64,000 bases of DNA from Paenibacillus_E sp052115445 (GCF_052115445.1 NZ_JBFRGR010000001.1:248001-312000), one strand, 5' to 3'. Shown: positions 50,743-59,859, counted from the stretch's first letter. A program made the numbers and translations. The notes: generated by a model not told the origin, from the sequence alone.

Positions 50743-51333
50743 TCACCGGTTCCAATCTAGCAATTCGTTCATTTTTACATGAAATTCATGACCCCACTGA
50801 TTACGGTTCATTAAATCATTCAAAGCCTGCATATGTTTGTCGGGATGATCTTGCATCATTCTGAGAATCGGTTCATAGCGATCAGGCCGATTTCTAAGTA
50901 CATTAAAGAGAAACTCATGTGCTAAAGGCATCACTGGAACCGCCCACGTATCAATGGAGGCAGGACTATAATAGTTCTCAGACAAGTAATTGACTTCAAC
51001 TTGATACAAAGATCCCAGTGCCTTTACTTTAAAATCACCAACAACCTCAACGATATGTCCATCAATCCGATAATGACTCAGCATCGAAGCATATATAGGT
51101 GTTTCACTAAATTCTGGGTTATCCATCGCGTAAGGCTGCAGCAACTGATGTACCGTGTGAACATCCTCCAGATCGATATAAATATCCAAATCTCTGGGAG
51201 TTCTTCCAATATCGACGTTATGCATGAGTAAGCCACAGCTTCCGCCAATTAGCCATTGCACGTTATGGGCTTGCTGTAACCGAGTATGAATAGTCGAAAT
51301 CGACGGGAGTAGTGGCTCCAGCAGTTTCATCAT
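50743..51333 (-). CDS. Nucleotidyltransferase-fold protein
   Basis: A 196-residue soluble protein. VQWLIGGSCGLLMHN followed by GRTPRDLDIYIDLED fits the polymerase-beta-type nucleotidyltransferase signature (GGS, then hDh with Asp in DLDIY). Distal residues DGHIVEVVGDF may supply the third acidic residue. Relatives include antibiotic nucleotidyltransferases and AbiEii-type proteins; I cannot assign a substrate. The ATG at 51333 has AAAGG upstream. It lies between two ferredoxin genes. Confidence 0.7.
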   Translation of the reverse strand: MMKLLEPLLPSISTIHTRLQQAHNVQWLIGGSCGLLMHNVDIGRTPRDLDIYIDLEDVHTVHQLLQPYAMDNPEFSETPIYASMLSHYRIDGHIVEVVGDFKVKALGSLYQVEVNYLSENYYSPASIDTWAVPVMPLAHEFLFNVLRNRPDRYEPILRMMQDHPDKHMQALNDLMNRNQWGHEFHVKMNELLDWNR

Positions 51334-51358
51334 GCCCACACCTTTCAGGCAGTAATTT

Positions 51359-51652
51359 TTAAAAATAAGGCTTGTGCGTAACGGAAATCGTTCCTACTTG
51401 CTTTACTACGCATTGACATGCTAGACGGTAGCCCTGTGCAAGCTCCTCTGGCTCTAGTCGATCTTCTTCTGCTTCGGAAGCCTCTGCGAGCAGCTCACGA
51501 CCCTCAGCAACGTAACAGCGACATCTCGCGCAGGTTCCTCGTGTACATGAAAATCCCCAATCCACATCTGCCTTCAAAGCATGATCCAGAATGGTTAATC
51601 CCGTCTCGGGCGTTAGTTTTATTTGCGTTTTGCGTGTTTTCAGTTCTAACAT
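51359..51652 (-). CDS. [2Fe-2S] ferredoxin, plant type
   Basis: A 97-residue ferredoxin with CTRGTCARC (C-x4-C-x2-C) and a last Cys in YRLACQCVV, the plant-type cluster pattern. GGAGGGG lies eight bases before the ATG. It is the first of three closely spaced genes (ferredoxin, nucleotidyltransferase, ferredoxin). The reductase partner is not in the window. Confidence 0.9.
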   Translation of the reverse strand: MLELKTRKTQIKLTPETGLTILDHALKADVDWGFSCTRGTCARCRCYVAEGRELLAEASEAEEDRLEPEELAQGYRLACQCVVKQVGTISVTHKPYF

Positions 51653-51673
51653 GATGATTTCCCCTCCGGTTGG

Positions 51674-51853
51674 TTAAAACAAAGAAGATAACATAAAAAG
51701 TAAGATAGGAATAAACATTAAAAAAGCAATGAATGACAACACTCCGCGCCATACGCCAGATGTTCTTGTACGTGCATACGAGATCAGGAATGACGCAACA
51801 ACCATCAGTCCCATGGCCACAAATGATGCCCACATTTTGTCTAAAGGTGACAT
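51674..51853 (-). CDS. DUF2768 family small membrane protein (YphE-like)
   Basis: A 59-residue protein starting MSPLDKMWASFVAMGLMVVA with AAGGAG eight bases upstream. It has two hydrophobic helices, ASFVAMGLMVVASFLISY and SFIAFLMFIPILLFMLSSLF, separated by a short basic loop. Size, start and location between gpsA and the spoIVA region fit YphE of B. subtilis. Function unknown. Confidence 0.8.
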   Translation of the reverse strand: MSPLDKMWASFVAMGLMVVASFLISYARTRTSGVWRGVLSFIAFLMFIPILLFMLSSLF

Positions 51854-51915
51854 ATGATAAACTCCTTATGTAAAAATCGTGAAAATGAAACACATGTAAG
51901 TATAGCACAGAATGA

Positions 51916-51952
51916 GAAAAAAGCATAAAGGGGATGAACCCCTTCATGCTTC
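51916..51952 (-). terminator. Intrinsic terminator after spoVIF
   Basis: AAGCAT, AAGGGG and CCCCTT, ATGCTT make a stem of about 12 pairs with one mismatch and a five-base loop, followed by T on the minus strand, immediately after the stop codon. Confidence 0.85.
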
Positions 51953-52233
51953 TATTTCTTACCCAGCATCATGCTCATTAATTGCTGCATGTTATTGGTA
52001 TCAAGTTTACTGCTTTTAACGGCTTGAATGATATCATTAATCGTTTCTTCAGACACCTTGACATTCACTAATCCAGAAACCTGTTTTATGAGAGCTCTTA
52101 ATTGAACTTCACTCTGCATGGTAGATGGTTTCACTCCACTTGCAATTTTTTCGATATCTTTAGCTGTTACGGATTTGCCCGTCTTCTTCTTGACCACACT
52201 TAATACGTCCTTCGACATATCTTTATTCGCCAA
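51952..52233 (-). CDS. spoVIF: Stage VI sporulation protein F-like
   Basis: A 93-residue protein matching the SpoVIF (YjcC-type) family: SVVKKKTGKSVTAKDIEKIA followed by LRALIKQVSGLVNVKVSEET. In B. subtilis SpoVIF is needed for assembly of GerE-dependent coat layers. Translation probably starts at the TTG (52233), eight bases after AGGAGG. It lies downstream of gpsA in the same direction. Confidence 0.85.
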   Translation of the reverse strand: MANKDMSKDVLSVVKKKTGKSVTAKDIEKIASGVKPSTMQSEVQLRALIKQVSGLVNVKVSEETINDIIQAVKSSKLDTNNMQQLMSMMLGKK

Positions 52234-52329
52234 TTGTGCCGCCTCCTGTACCCTAAGCTATTGAGAATTCCTGATAGGGTATAGTATGAATGCGGAGAAG
52301 ATCTGGTGTAGGCTATCTCCAGCCTTTTC

Positions 52330-53355
52330 TCATCTTGTCAACGGTAATTCTTCCATTTCGTGTGTCCGCACACGTCCCATAAGATCACCTGCTGCAAGCT
52401 GTGGAGATTTCCCTTCAAATAAAACATTATGTAATTCATTCGTAATCGGCATAGTGACCTCAAAGCGTTTCGCCAGATCATAGGCTGCTTTCGTCGTTTT
52501 CACGCCTTCAACAACCATTCCCATTTCCTTGAGCACATCTTCTAATAGAATCCCTTTGGCCAATTTGTTGCCTGCTCGCCAATTTCTACTATGTTTACTT
52601 GTACAGGTAGCGATCAAATCACCAATTCCAGCTAACCCAGCAAAGGTAAGAGGATTAGCGCCCATTGCAGTACCTAACCGCGTGATTTCCGCGAGCCCTC
52701 GAGTAACAAGTGCCGCTTTCGCATTATCACCGAAATCTAAACCGTCTGTTAGCCCTGCGCCAAGTCCAATGATATTCTTCAGTGCGCCACCTACCTCAAC
52801 ACCTGTTACATCCGGATTCGTATACACACGGAAATATCGCGTAATAAGCAGGTCTTGAGCAGCTTCAGCAGCTTGTAAATCCTGTGCAGCGACAACGACT
52901 GTTGTCGGCATTTTGCAAATAACTTCTTCCGCATGACTGGGTCCGGAAAGGACCACAAATCGCTTCGGATCCATCTCTGGGAGCTCATCCGCTAGTACCT
53001 CTGTCATACGTTTGAGAGTTCCTGTTTCAAATCCCTTAGTTGCATGAATGATAAGCGTATTTTTCTTCAAAAATGGACGCATTCGCGAAGCAACCTCACG
53101 CATGCCTGAAGATGGGACCACCATAATGATGGCATCCGCATCTTGCACGGCTTCTTGCAAAGAATGGGTCGCTATAATCGAAGGAGATAACGATATTTCT
53201 TTGAGAAAACGACTATTTGTGTGCTTTTCATTAATTTCTAACACTTGTTCTTCATTACGAGACCATAGAAGGACTTCTTTCCCATTATCCGCCAATACCG
53301 AGGCGAGTGCCGTCCCCCAACTTCCAGCTACAAGGACCGATACTTTTTGTGTCAC
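52330..53355 (-). CDS. gpsA: Glycerol-3-phosphate dehydrogenase [NAD(P)+]
   Basis: Makes sn-glycerol-3-phosphate for phospholipids. GTG start with GGAGGGG upstream, 341 residues. Conserved segments are LSGPSHAEEV, GGALKNIIGLGAGLTDGL (catalytic Lys) and TCTSKHSRNWRAG. Unusually, the dinucleotide-binding loop reads VLVAGSWGTALA where GAGSWG is expected, so the first Gly of GxGxxG is Val. It is followed upstream by plsY, which uses its product. Confidence 0.95.
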   Translation of the reverse strand: MTQKVSVLVAGSWGTALASVLADNGKEVLLWSRNEEQVLEINEKHTNSRFLKEISLSPSIIATHSLQEAVQDADAIIMVVPSSGMREVASRMRPFLKKNTLIIHATKGFETGTLKRMTEVLADELPEMDPKRFVVLSGPSHAEEVICKMPTTVVVAAQDLQAAEAAQDLLITRYFRVYTNPDVTGVEVGGALKNIIGLGAGLTDGLDFGDNAKAALVTRGLAEITRLGTAMGANPLTFAGLAGIGDLIATCTSKHSRNWRAGNKLAKGILLEDVLKEMGMVVEGVKTTKAAYDLAKRFEVTMPITNELHNVLFEGKSPQLAAGDLMGRVRTHEMEELPLTR

Positions 53356-53386
53356 GGTTTCCCCTCCTACGCGTAGTTGTTTTTCG

Positions 53387-53989
53387 TTAGGCTCTTTTCT
53401 GGCCCAGCTTGTTTTCTTTACCTTGAATAAGCTTCACAATATTCGTCCGATGACGTAAGAACGCAAAAGCACATAGCAAAATGCTTATCCACAATACAGG
53501 TAACGGCCGGTCCATCCCCCAAATTAGAAAAGGTAAGAGTGCTGTAAGAATAAGGGAGCCCAGCGATACGAATCGTGTGATAGCGATGATGACGATTGCT
53601 GTTAATCCTGCGATCAATGTAGGGACAAAACAAAGTGTCGCCATGACACCAATGGTGGTCGCAATGCCTTTTCCACCGCGAAAGCCGAAATACACTGGCN
53701 AATTATGCCCTACAATGGCTGCTAAACCACACAAAACACGAATCCAGATGTCGTCAGGTCCCGGGGCAGCCCACACGCCTAGTAAGACAGCTACGACGCC
53801 TTTCAAGGCATCCAACAGCAGGACAAGGATTGCTGGCCCCTTCCCGAGAACGCGGAGCGTATTCGTTGCCCCCGCGTTCCCACTACCGTGCTTGCGGATA
53901 TCTATTCCCTTAAACCATTTTCCGAATAAATAACTAAAGCTGATGGATCCTAGTAAATAGCCCACTACAATTGTTATTATCGAAACCAA
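53387..53989 (-). CDS. plsY: Glycerol-3-phosphate acyltransferase PlsY
   Basis: Integral membrane enzyme that acylates glycerol-3-phosphate from acyl-phosphate. The 200-residue protein has five hydrophobic segments and the three conserved motifs: GSISFSYLFGKW, KHGSGNAGATNTLRVLGK, and YFGFRGGKGIATTIG. One N at 53700 affects a residue before the third motif. TTG start with AGGAG upstream. Together with gpsA and plsC it forms the start of phospholipid synthesis. Confidence 0.96.
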   Translation of the reverse strand: MVSIITIVVGYLLGSISFSYLFGKWFKGIDIRKHGSGNAGATNTLRVLGKGPAILVLLLDALKGVVAVLLGVWAAPGPDDIWIRVLCGLAAIVGHNXPVYFGFRGGKGIATTIGVMATLCFVPTLIAGLTAIVIIAITRFVSLGSLILTALLPFLIWGMDRPLPVLWISILLCAFAFLRHRTNIVKLIQGKENKLGQKRA

Positions 53990-54002
53990 TGTACAACATC
54001 TC

Positions 54003-55328
54003 CTATTCTTTGTCCGAAGTTTTTCTACGGCTCAAGATGCGAATGGGCGTTCCTTCAAAGCCAAATGCAGCACGGATTTTGTTATCTAAATAACGTTCGT
54101 ACGAGAAATGCATAAGCTCTGGCTCATTCACGAAGAGTACGAACACAGGTGGCTTAACGGCTACTTGCGTCACATAATTAATGCGCAGACGCTTCCCTTT
54201 GTCCGTTGGCGGCGGATTATATGCAACCGCATCGGAAACAACATCATTCAGGAGATGCGTTTGAACGCGCAAGGCATGATTCTCAGCCACTTGTACGATA
54301 ACAGGCAGCAGTTTATGAAGCCTCTGTGTTGTTTTCGCAGATACAAACACGATCGGTGCATAACTCAAGAACAAGAAATGATCGCGAATCGTCGTCGTAA
54401 AATGTTGCATTGTCTTATCATCTTTCTCAACGATATCCCATTTATTTACGACAATGACAATCGCTTTTCCTGCTTCATGCGCATAGCCTGCAATATGTTT
54501 ATCTTGGTCAATAATACCTTCTTGTCCGTCGATTACAACCAGCACCACATCTGCTCGCTCAATAGCTTTCATTGCCCGCATTACGCTGTATTTCTCGGTG
54601 TTCTCATAAACTTTGCCACGTTTTCGCATGCCAGCTGTATCAATGATAACGAACTTCTGTCCATCACGCTCAAACGGTGTATCGATCGCATCACGTGTTG
54701 TACCTGCAACGTCGCTCACAATAACTCGCTCTTCACCAAGAATCGCGTTCGTCATCGACGATTTCCCAACGTTTGGACGACCAATCAAGGCGAATTTAAC
54801 AACTTCTTCGCCATACTCGTCATCGGTTTTGTCCGGAAATAAATTACAAACAACCTCAAGGAGATCGCCAATCCCAATTCCGTGCGAACCCGAAATCCCT
54901 ACAGGATCACCGAAACCAAGGGAATAGAATTCATAGATATCATCTTGACGCGCCAAATTATCCACTTTATTTACTGCCAAGACAACTGGCTTCTTCGAAC
55001 GGAACAATAGCTGCGCTACTTCCTCATCCGATGGAGTTACACCCGCCTTCGCGTCAACCATGAACACGATGACATCCGCTTCTTCAATCGCAAGCTCAGC
55101 TTGTACACGAACAGATTTCAAGATTACGTCTTCGCCGTCAATTTCAATACCGCCAGTATCAATGACACTAAACGATGTATTCAGCCATTCACCAACACCA
55201 TATAAACGATCTCGTGTAACACCTGGTTTATCTTCTACGATCGCCATACGATCGCCTACGATTCGATTAAAAATGGTGGATTTCCCGACATTAGGTCGGC
55301 CAACAATTGCAAGTACGGGTCTAGCCAA
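54003..55328 (-). CDS. der: Ribosome-assembly GTPase Der (EngA)
   Basis: Tandem-GTPase needed for 50S assembly. Two complete G domains are visible: GRPNVGKSTIFN/DTGGIE/NKVDN and GRPNVGKSSMTN/DTAGMRKRG/NKWDIVEKD, followed by the C-terminal KH-like domain with RLRINYVTQVAVKPPVFVLF. Length 441. TTG start with GGAGAG upstream. It is followed by plsY 13 bases away. Confidence 0.97.
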   Translation of the reverse strand: MARPVLAIVGRPNVGKSTIFNRIVGDRMAIVEDKPGVTRDRLYGVGEWLNTSFSVIDTGGIEIDGEDVILKSVRVQAELAIEEADVIVFMVDAKAGVTPSDEEVAQLLFRSKKPVVLAVNKVDNLARQDDIYEFYSLGFGDPVGISGSHGIGIGDLLEVVCNLFPDKTDDEYGEEVVKFALIGRPNVGKSSMTNAILGEERVIVSDVAGTTRDAIDTPFERDGQKFVIIDTAGMRKRGKVYENTEKYSVMRAMKAIERADVVLVVIDGQEGIIDQDKHIAGYAHEAGKAIVIVVNKWDIVEKDDKTMQHFTTTIRDHFLFLSYAPIVFVSAKTTQRLHKLLPVIVQVAENHALRVQTHLLNDVVSDAVAYNPPPTDKGKRLRINYVTQVAVKPPVFVLFVNEPELMHFSYERYLDNKIRAAFGFEGTPIRILSRRKTSDKE

Positions 55329-55457
55329 TTTACATCTCTCCTTCGGATTCCATGATCGTACATGGAAAATTACGCAACTTACATCATAACAAAAAAGAGG
55401 CGCCTTGGCTAATCTCTTTTGAGACTTCCATCAAATATGCGCCCATTCTCCAGATAA

Positions 55458-55637
55458 TCAGGAATGTTTCACCAGAATCATCGTACCATTTTTCAGATCA
55501 TGGGCATTCGCGTCTAACATTTTCTCCAAAGAGAATGCGGTTCTCTGCAACTCCTCTTCACTTTCAACCACAAAGATTGGTGCACCGCCAGCAATCCGGT
55601 CTTTCGACAATGTCACGATCGCGAGAATTTGCGACAT
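55458..55637 (-). CDS. Small YIEGIA-associated (capping complex) subunit, 59 residues
   Basis: A short frame with GGAGGGG ten bases before its ATG, encoding MSQILAIVTLSKDRIAGGAP and ending NGTMILVKHS. Small proteins of this kind are annotated in Bacillales as the capping complex subunit for YIEGIA and always lie next to the YIEGIA gene, as here (16-base gap). Soluble, with no signal peptide. Probably acts with the membrane protein during sporulation. Confidence 0.8.
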   Translation of the reverse strand: MSQILAIVTLSKDRIAGGAPIFVVESEEELQRTAFSLEKMLDANAHDLKNGTMILVKHS

Positions 55638-55653
55638 AAGGGCATTACCCCTC

Positions 55654-56556
55654 CTACTTTTTATTTACTCCAGCTTCAGAAGGCATGCGCACAGCACTTT
55701 CAAGAACAGGTACACGATGGAGGGCAGTGAGCGTTTTCTCTTTGTCATTTTCCTGCAAAAGCAAAAGCAAACCTATCGTCCCTGAGTCCAGGTCCAATTT
55801 AGCCATNGGTCGTAAAGAAGGTTCTCCCTCATCACGATACACGCCGAACAAAGTAGACATATCATACATAATGGCTTGCCTCTGGCCAACATGAGAAATC
55901 GTAACACGTGCATTCCGATTTTTGGGCTTAATTAGAAAGCCTTGACCGTATTTCATTATTTTCTCACGTGAATCCTGAAGCCCAACATTCATGATATATA
56001 TAGAACCAACAGAAGCATCAGGCCCATCCATATGAATATCAGCGGGTTCAATATCAGCGATATCCCCTAATTTGCTTCCTGATTTAAAAAAGTTTGCGAG
56101 CCAAATCGAGATTACTCCAGCAGCTATCCCCCAGTACCAAGCACCTAATATACTGAATAAGGAGGCCATGAAAGCTGTCATAATGACCAAATAATTACGA
56201 CCTTCGAAAACCATCGCAATCCCTTCGATATAGGCAGCTCCACGGGGTACAAGTTCTAACTCATCCACTTTCGTTAAACTCTGTCTTTCCATATTGCGTA
56301 CATCTCTAAATTGTTGTGCCGCCAAGGAAAGAAACGTGACTGCCGTGTAGTTTTTCTCCAACAGCGCAGGAACGGCAACCGCTCCAAGACCAGCAGCGAT
56401 CACACCGAGTGAGACATGAATAATTTTGCCATGTGGATACGTTGGATATTGCCGATAATCCGTCCGAAGCATATTGATCCGCGATATAATACCAAAAATA
56501 ACACCAATGACAATCCCGATGGTATAACGATGTGAATGTAACCACGCCAAATCCAT
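55654..56556 (-). CDS. YIEGIA family membrane protein (YphB orthologue)
   Basis: A 300-residue membrane protein that contains the name-giving motif AAYIEGIAMVFEGRNYLVIM near residue 110. At least four hydrophobic helices in the first half precede a soluble domain of about 130 residues. One N at 55807 affects one residue. Orthologues are sporulation-associated, and the adjacent small subunit and YphA-type gene are conserved neighbours. Confidence 0.9.
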   Translation of the reverse strand: MDLAWLHSHRYTIGIVIGVIFGIISRINMLRTDYRQYPTYPHGKIIHVSLGVIAAGLGAVAVPALLEKNYTAVTFLSLAAQQFRDVRNMERQSLTKVDELELVPRGAAYIEGIAMVFEGRNYLVIMTAFMASLFSILGAWYWGIAAGVISIWLANFFKSGSKLGDIADIEPADIHMDGPDASVGSIYIMNVGLQDSREKIMKYGQGFLIKPKNRNARVTISHVGQRQAIMYDMSTLFGVYRDEGEPSLRXMAKLDLDSGTIGLLLLLQENDKEKTLTALHRVPVLESAVRMPSEAGVNKK

Positions 56557-56560
56557 TACG

Positions 56561-57181
56561 TTAGTTGCCCCCCTTGCGGTCTAACCAGCTTCTCACGACG
56601 TTTCGGCAACCACTATATGCAGCTTGTATTACAATCGTTATCGTCCTTGCTGTAAAGATAGACAGCCACCACTGATCTTGGAACGTGGCCATGCCCAGTT
56701 GATGAAATCCATCTACTAGATGAATACCTGCTTGATACATATCCCCGATCAGATATCCGATCGAAATGGCAGCAATTTGCTCCCATGCATTACGCTGCAC
56801 GATTACGGCTACAACGGCAATCAACAGAGCAGTCTGCCATTCTGAATTACGAATGATAAGGATAGGGTCCATTTCTAGCAGTTGTTGAAATAGAAAGTGA
56901 AGTGAACCGATCAGAAGTCCTATGGAAAGCAGATGTAGCTTATGTATAAAACCTTGTGTGACATAAAGAATACTAAAGGCAATCGTTAGTACAACAACAT
57001 AGACAAGCTGGATATGTACATGTTGTATCGTCAGCGTTACTCGCGATCCGATCAGCCAAGAGGCAAAAAAAAGAAGCATGCCTTTATGCGATATACTTCG
57101 GATGTACAGCTCCTTCCAGCCGCTAGCGAGCAAGATCAACGTGATGCAAAGGAGAATAAGCGACAGATAACCGGCATTCAT
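56561..57181 (-). CDS. YphA-type membrane protein (spore-associated)
   Basis: A 206-residue polytopic protein with six or seven hydrophobic helices (for example YLSLILLCITLILLASGW and VYVVVLTIAFSILYVTQGF). It corresponds by position to yphA (seaA) of B. subtilis, between fni and yphB. The ATG at 57181 has AGGTGG seven bases upstream. It starts five bases before the YIEGIA gene ends upstream spacing begins, so the two are probably coupled. Mechanism unknown. Confidence 0.75.
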   Translation of the reverse strand: MNAGYLSLILLCITLILLASGWKELYIRSISHKGMLLFFASWLIGSRVTLTIQHVHIQLVYVVVLTIAFSILYVTQGFIHKLHLLSIGLLIGSLHFLFQQLLEMDPILIIRNSEWQTALLIAVVAVIVQRNAWEQIAAISIGYLIGDMYQAGIHLVDGFHQLGMATFQDQWWLSIFTARTITIVIQAAYSGCRNVVRSWLDRKGGN

Positions 57182-57307
57182 AATCAAACCACCTAGCCTG
57201 CTTAGCTACCGATGACTTTCAAATTCATCGATTTGCTTGCGGATCTTCAGACTCCCCCTATACAAATAAGGAAGATCTGCCTGATCCTTAGTATGGCAAT
57301 ATTTTGA

Positions 57308-58366
57308 TTATTTACTCTGATTAGTTCGCTCTGCGTATGAAGTTAAGTCAATACCTCTCGTTCGACACCATTCCGCGGTATCTCCAACGATGACTACTGG
57401 GCATCCCGTAAGGGCTTGAATCGAATTAGCGCCTAACGCTGTCATAATTAAAATAAGTCCTTGGTGCAGCTCTTCTGCATATGTGTGAAGTGCATCTACA
57501 CCATCTATACGCAATACCTTCAGAAATGCGCCTGCCATGCCCACTGCCGATGCGCCTAAGGTAAGTGCTTTCGCCGCTTCCAATGCATTTGTAATGCCGC
57601 CTGACGCAATAATAGAACCCCACGGATAAACAGATAGGGCCTCTAATAAAGTCATGCTTGTCGGTGTACCCCAATCATTCAGCCAATTTAATGCAGCAGG
57701 TCGTCTGGCATTTTCAATGGCAGCAAAATTCGTCCCACCTGAGCCCCCCACATCGAGCACCTGAACGCCAATATCTCTCAATTGCTTCGCGTTATCACGC
57801 GAAATGCCAAAGCCAACCTCTTTCACAATGACAGGTACGGGCGTAAGACGAACAATGTTTTCAATACGTCCAAGCATACCTACGAAGCTGCGATCACCTT
57901 CTGGCATAATTAGCTCTTGCATAACGTTCAAATGGATTTGAAGCGCATTCGCTTCTATCATATCTACAGCTCGCAATGCTTGATCTGTTGTGGCTTCACT
58001 CCCCAAATTAGCGAAGATGATACCATTCGGATTCTCGCGTCGCACCACTTCGTAACTGNATGCCACTTCGCTATTCTTAATAGCTGACATCTGGGAGCCA
58101 ACAGCCATAGGCAAACCTTTCTCCCTCGCGAGTATGGCCAATTCGCGATTAATACTCTCTGTCTCATGAGCGCCGCCGGTCATTGCATTAATTAAAATCG
58201 GCGAACTCATAGTGAGATCGCCGATTGTTGTTGTTAAAGCAATATGATCCGTCGAAGTCTCAGGAAGACAGTTATGCACAAGCTTGATATCCGCCAACCC
58301 TTGTTGACGGGTTTGACCAAGCTCCAGCGCGTAATGGACATGCTCCATTTTGCGTGAGATGCGCAT
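57308..58366 (-). CDS. fni: Type 2 isopentenyl-diphosphate delta-isomerase
   Basis: FMN- and NADPH-dependent interconversion of IPP and DMAPP, feeding prenyl chains such as heptaprenyl diphosphate. The 352-residue TIM barrel has MEHVHYALELGQTRQQG, INAMTGG, VKEVGFGIS, DVGGSGGTNFAAIEN and IIASGGI. GGAGGG precedes the ATG. One N at 58059 affects a residue near 103. Located after ypfD as in B. subtilis. Confidence 0.95.
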   Translation of the reverse strand: MRISRKMEHVHYALELGQTRQQGLADIKLVHNCLPETSTDHIALTTTIGDLTMSSPILINAMTGGAHETESINRELAILAREKGLPMAVGSQMSAIKNSEVAXSYEVVRRENPNGIIFANLGSEATTDQALRAVDMIEANALQIHLNVMQELIMPEGDRSFVGMLGRIENIVRLTPVPVIVKEVGFGISRDNAKQLRDIGVQVLDVGGSGGTNFAAIENARRPAALNWLNDWGTPTSMTLLEALSVYPWGSIIASGGITNALEAAKALTLGASAVGMAGAFLKVLRIDGVDALHTYAEELHQGLILIMTALGANSIQALTGCPVVIVGDTAEWCRTRGIDLTSYAERTNQSK

Positions 58367-58395
58367 TTCTGTACCCTCCTAGAAATTGGATCTAT

Positions 58396-59709
58396 TTATT
58401 TTTTAAATTTAGCCAGTTTATCTCCGAAACGCTCACCAAGAGTCATGGACAAACCTTGATTGCTTAGGGATACGTTTTCGTTACCAGCAATTTCTTTTTG
58501 GTGACTAGCGCTGTTACCACGATCACGATCGCCGCGCGGTTGTCTTTCTCTTTCTGGTTTGCCAGCTGATGACGGAGCCGCTGCACCAGCAGGTGCTTCA
58601 GGAGCATCCTCTGTATCTTTAATGCTTAAGCTAACACGTTTCTCAGCAAGATTGATTTCCAAGATTTTCACTTGAACTTCTTGGCCTTCTTTCAAAACTT
58701 CATGCGGAGTACCGATGTGACGGTGTGCGATTTGGGAAATGTGAACAAGACCCTCAACACCTGGTGCCACTTCAACGAATGCACCGAAAGCTGCAAGACG
58801 TTTAACTGTACCTGTTACGATATCACCAGCTTTGAAATCACGCTCAACATTTGACCAAGGACCATCTTGCGTAGCTTTGATGCTCAAGCTGATTTTGTCA
58901 TTGGCTGGATCCAATTTAAGGATTTGCACCTTAACTTTGTCTCCTTCTTTAACAACATCAGAAGCTTGTTCAACATGCTGCCAAGCAAGTTCAGAAATAT
59001 GAACAAGTCCATCAATACCACCGATGTCAACAAATGCACCGAATTGTGTCAAACGTTGTACAGTACCATCTAGTACTTGACCAACTTGAAGACCTTCGAT
59101 GATTTTCTTCTTGTTTGTTTCGAACTCTTCATCCAAAATATCTTTTTGGGAAAGAATGACTTTGTTTTTCTCGCGATCAATTTCTTTCACACGAAGACGC
59201 AAAGTGCGGCCTTTGTAGGAAGAGAAATCTTCAACGAATTGACGCTCAACCATGGAAGCAGGTACGAAACCACGTACACCAATATCCACAACTAATCCGC
59301 CTTTAACAACCTCAGCAACAGCTGCTTCGATGATTTCTTTGCTCTCAAGTTGCCCTTGCAGCGTTTCCCAAGCTTTCTCGTTGTCAACAACACGTTTGGA
59401 CAATACCAACGTTTCTTTTGCATCGTTGATGGAAACGATCTTCAATTCTACTTCTTGACCAAGCTCAACTGCTTGCGCAGCATCATTCAAGCTTACGGAA
59501 GAAAGCTCACGAACTGGGATGACGCCATCGTATTTGTAACCGATATCCACGAAAGCTTGATCAGCGTCTACTTTAACGATTTTGCCTTTTACCGTAGCGC
59601 CTTTCTTCAACACAGCAACATTGTTAAGCGCGTGCTCTGCTTCTGCTTGTGATACGGCCGTTTCTTGAGCTTCCTGTGATTGATCTTCAACTTTTACTTC
59701 ATCTGACAT
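58396..59709 (-). CDS. ypfD: S1-domain RNA-binding protein (RpsA/YpfD-like)
   Basis: A 437-residue protein with four S1 domains beginning near residues 34, 120, 203 and 288, the last two being the best (LDGTVQRLTQFGAFVDIGGI, VTGTVKRLAAFGAFVEVAPG with VHISEL/VHISQI). The C-terminal tail is Ala/Pro and charge-rich. It is a shortened relative of ribosomal protein S1; in Bacillus YpfD is not essential. Lies after plsC and cmk, the same order as B. subtilis. Confidence 0.93.
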   Translation of the reverse strand: MSDEVKVEDQSQEAQETAVSQAEAEHALNNVAVLKKGATVKGKIVKVDADQAFVDIGYKYDGVIPVRELSSVSLNDAAQAVELGQEVELKIVSINDAKETLVLSKRVVDNEKAWETLQGQLESKEIIEAAVAEVVKGGLVVDIGVRGFVPASMVERQFVEDFSSYKGRTLRLRVKEIDREKNKVILSQKDILDEEFETNKKKIIEGLQVGQVLDGTVQRLTQFGAFVDIGGIDGLVHISELAWQHVEQASDVVKEGDKVKVQILKLDPANDKISLSIKATQDGPWSNVERDFKAGDIVTGTVKRLAAFGAFVEVAPGVEGLVHISQIAHRHIGTPHEVLKEGQEVQVKILEINLAEKRVSLSIKDTEDAPEAPAGAAAPSSAGKPERERQPRGDRDRGNSASHQKEIAGNENVSLSNQGLSMTLGERFGDKLAKFKK

Positions 59710-59859
59710 GAGATTAGCCTCCTCTATTTACAACCAACAAAAATAATTTATAAGTCACAAAGCAGCAGTCAAGCTCCTACTCTGTTTCAAACACAATAAT
59801 AAGTTCAAATCACTTTATGGTTAGTATAATTCCAAGCTTTCAATTCCATACATTTCTGC

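Noticed and set aside
54108..54842. A 244-codon plus-strand frame inside der
   Set aside because: Antisense shadow of the GTPase gene; Cys/His/Arg-rich and without any recognisable motif.
19491..58059. Six isolated N bases (19491, 23323, 40997, 53700, 55807, 58059) as possible frameshifts
   Set aside because: All reading frames continue unchanged across the five that fall in genes, so they are single ambiguous bases rather than gaps or broken genes.
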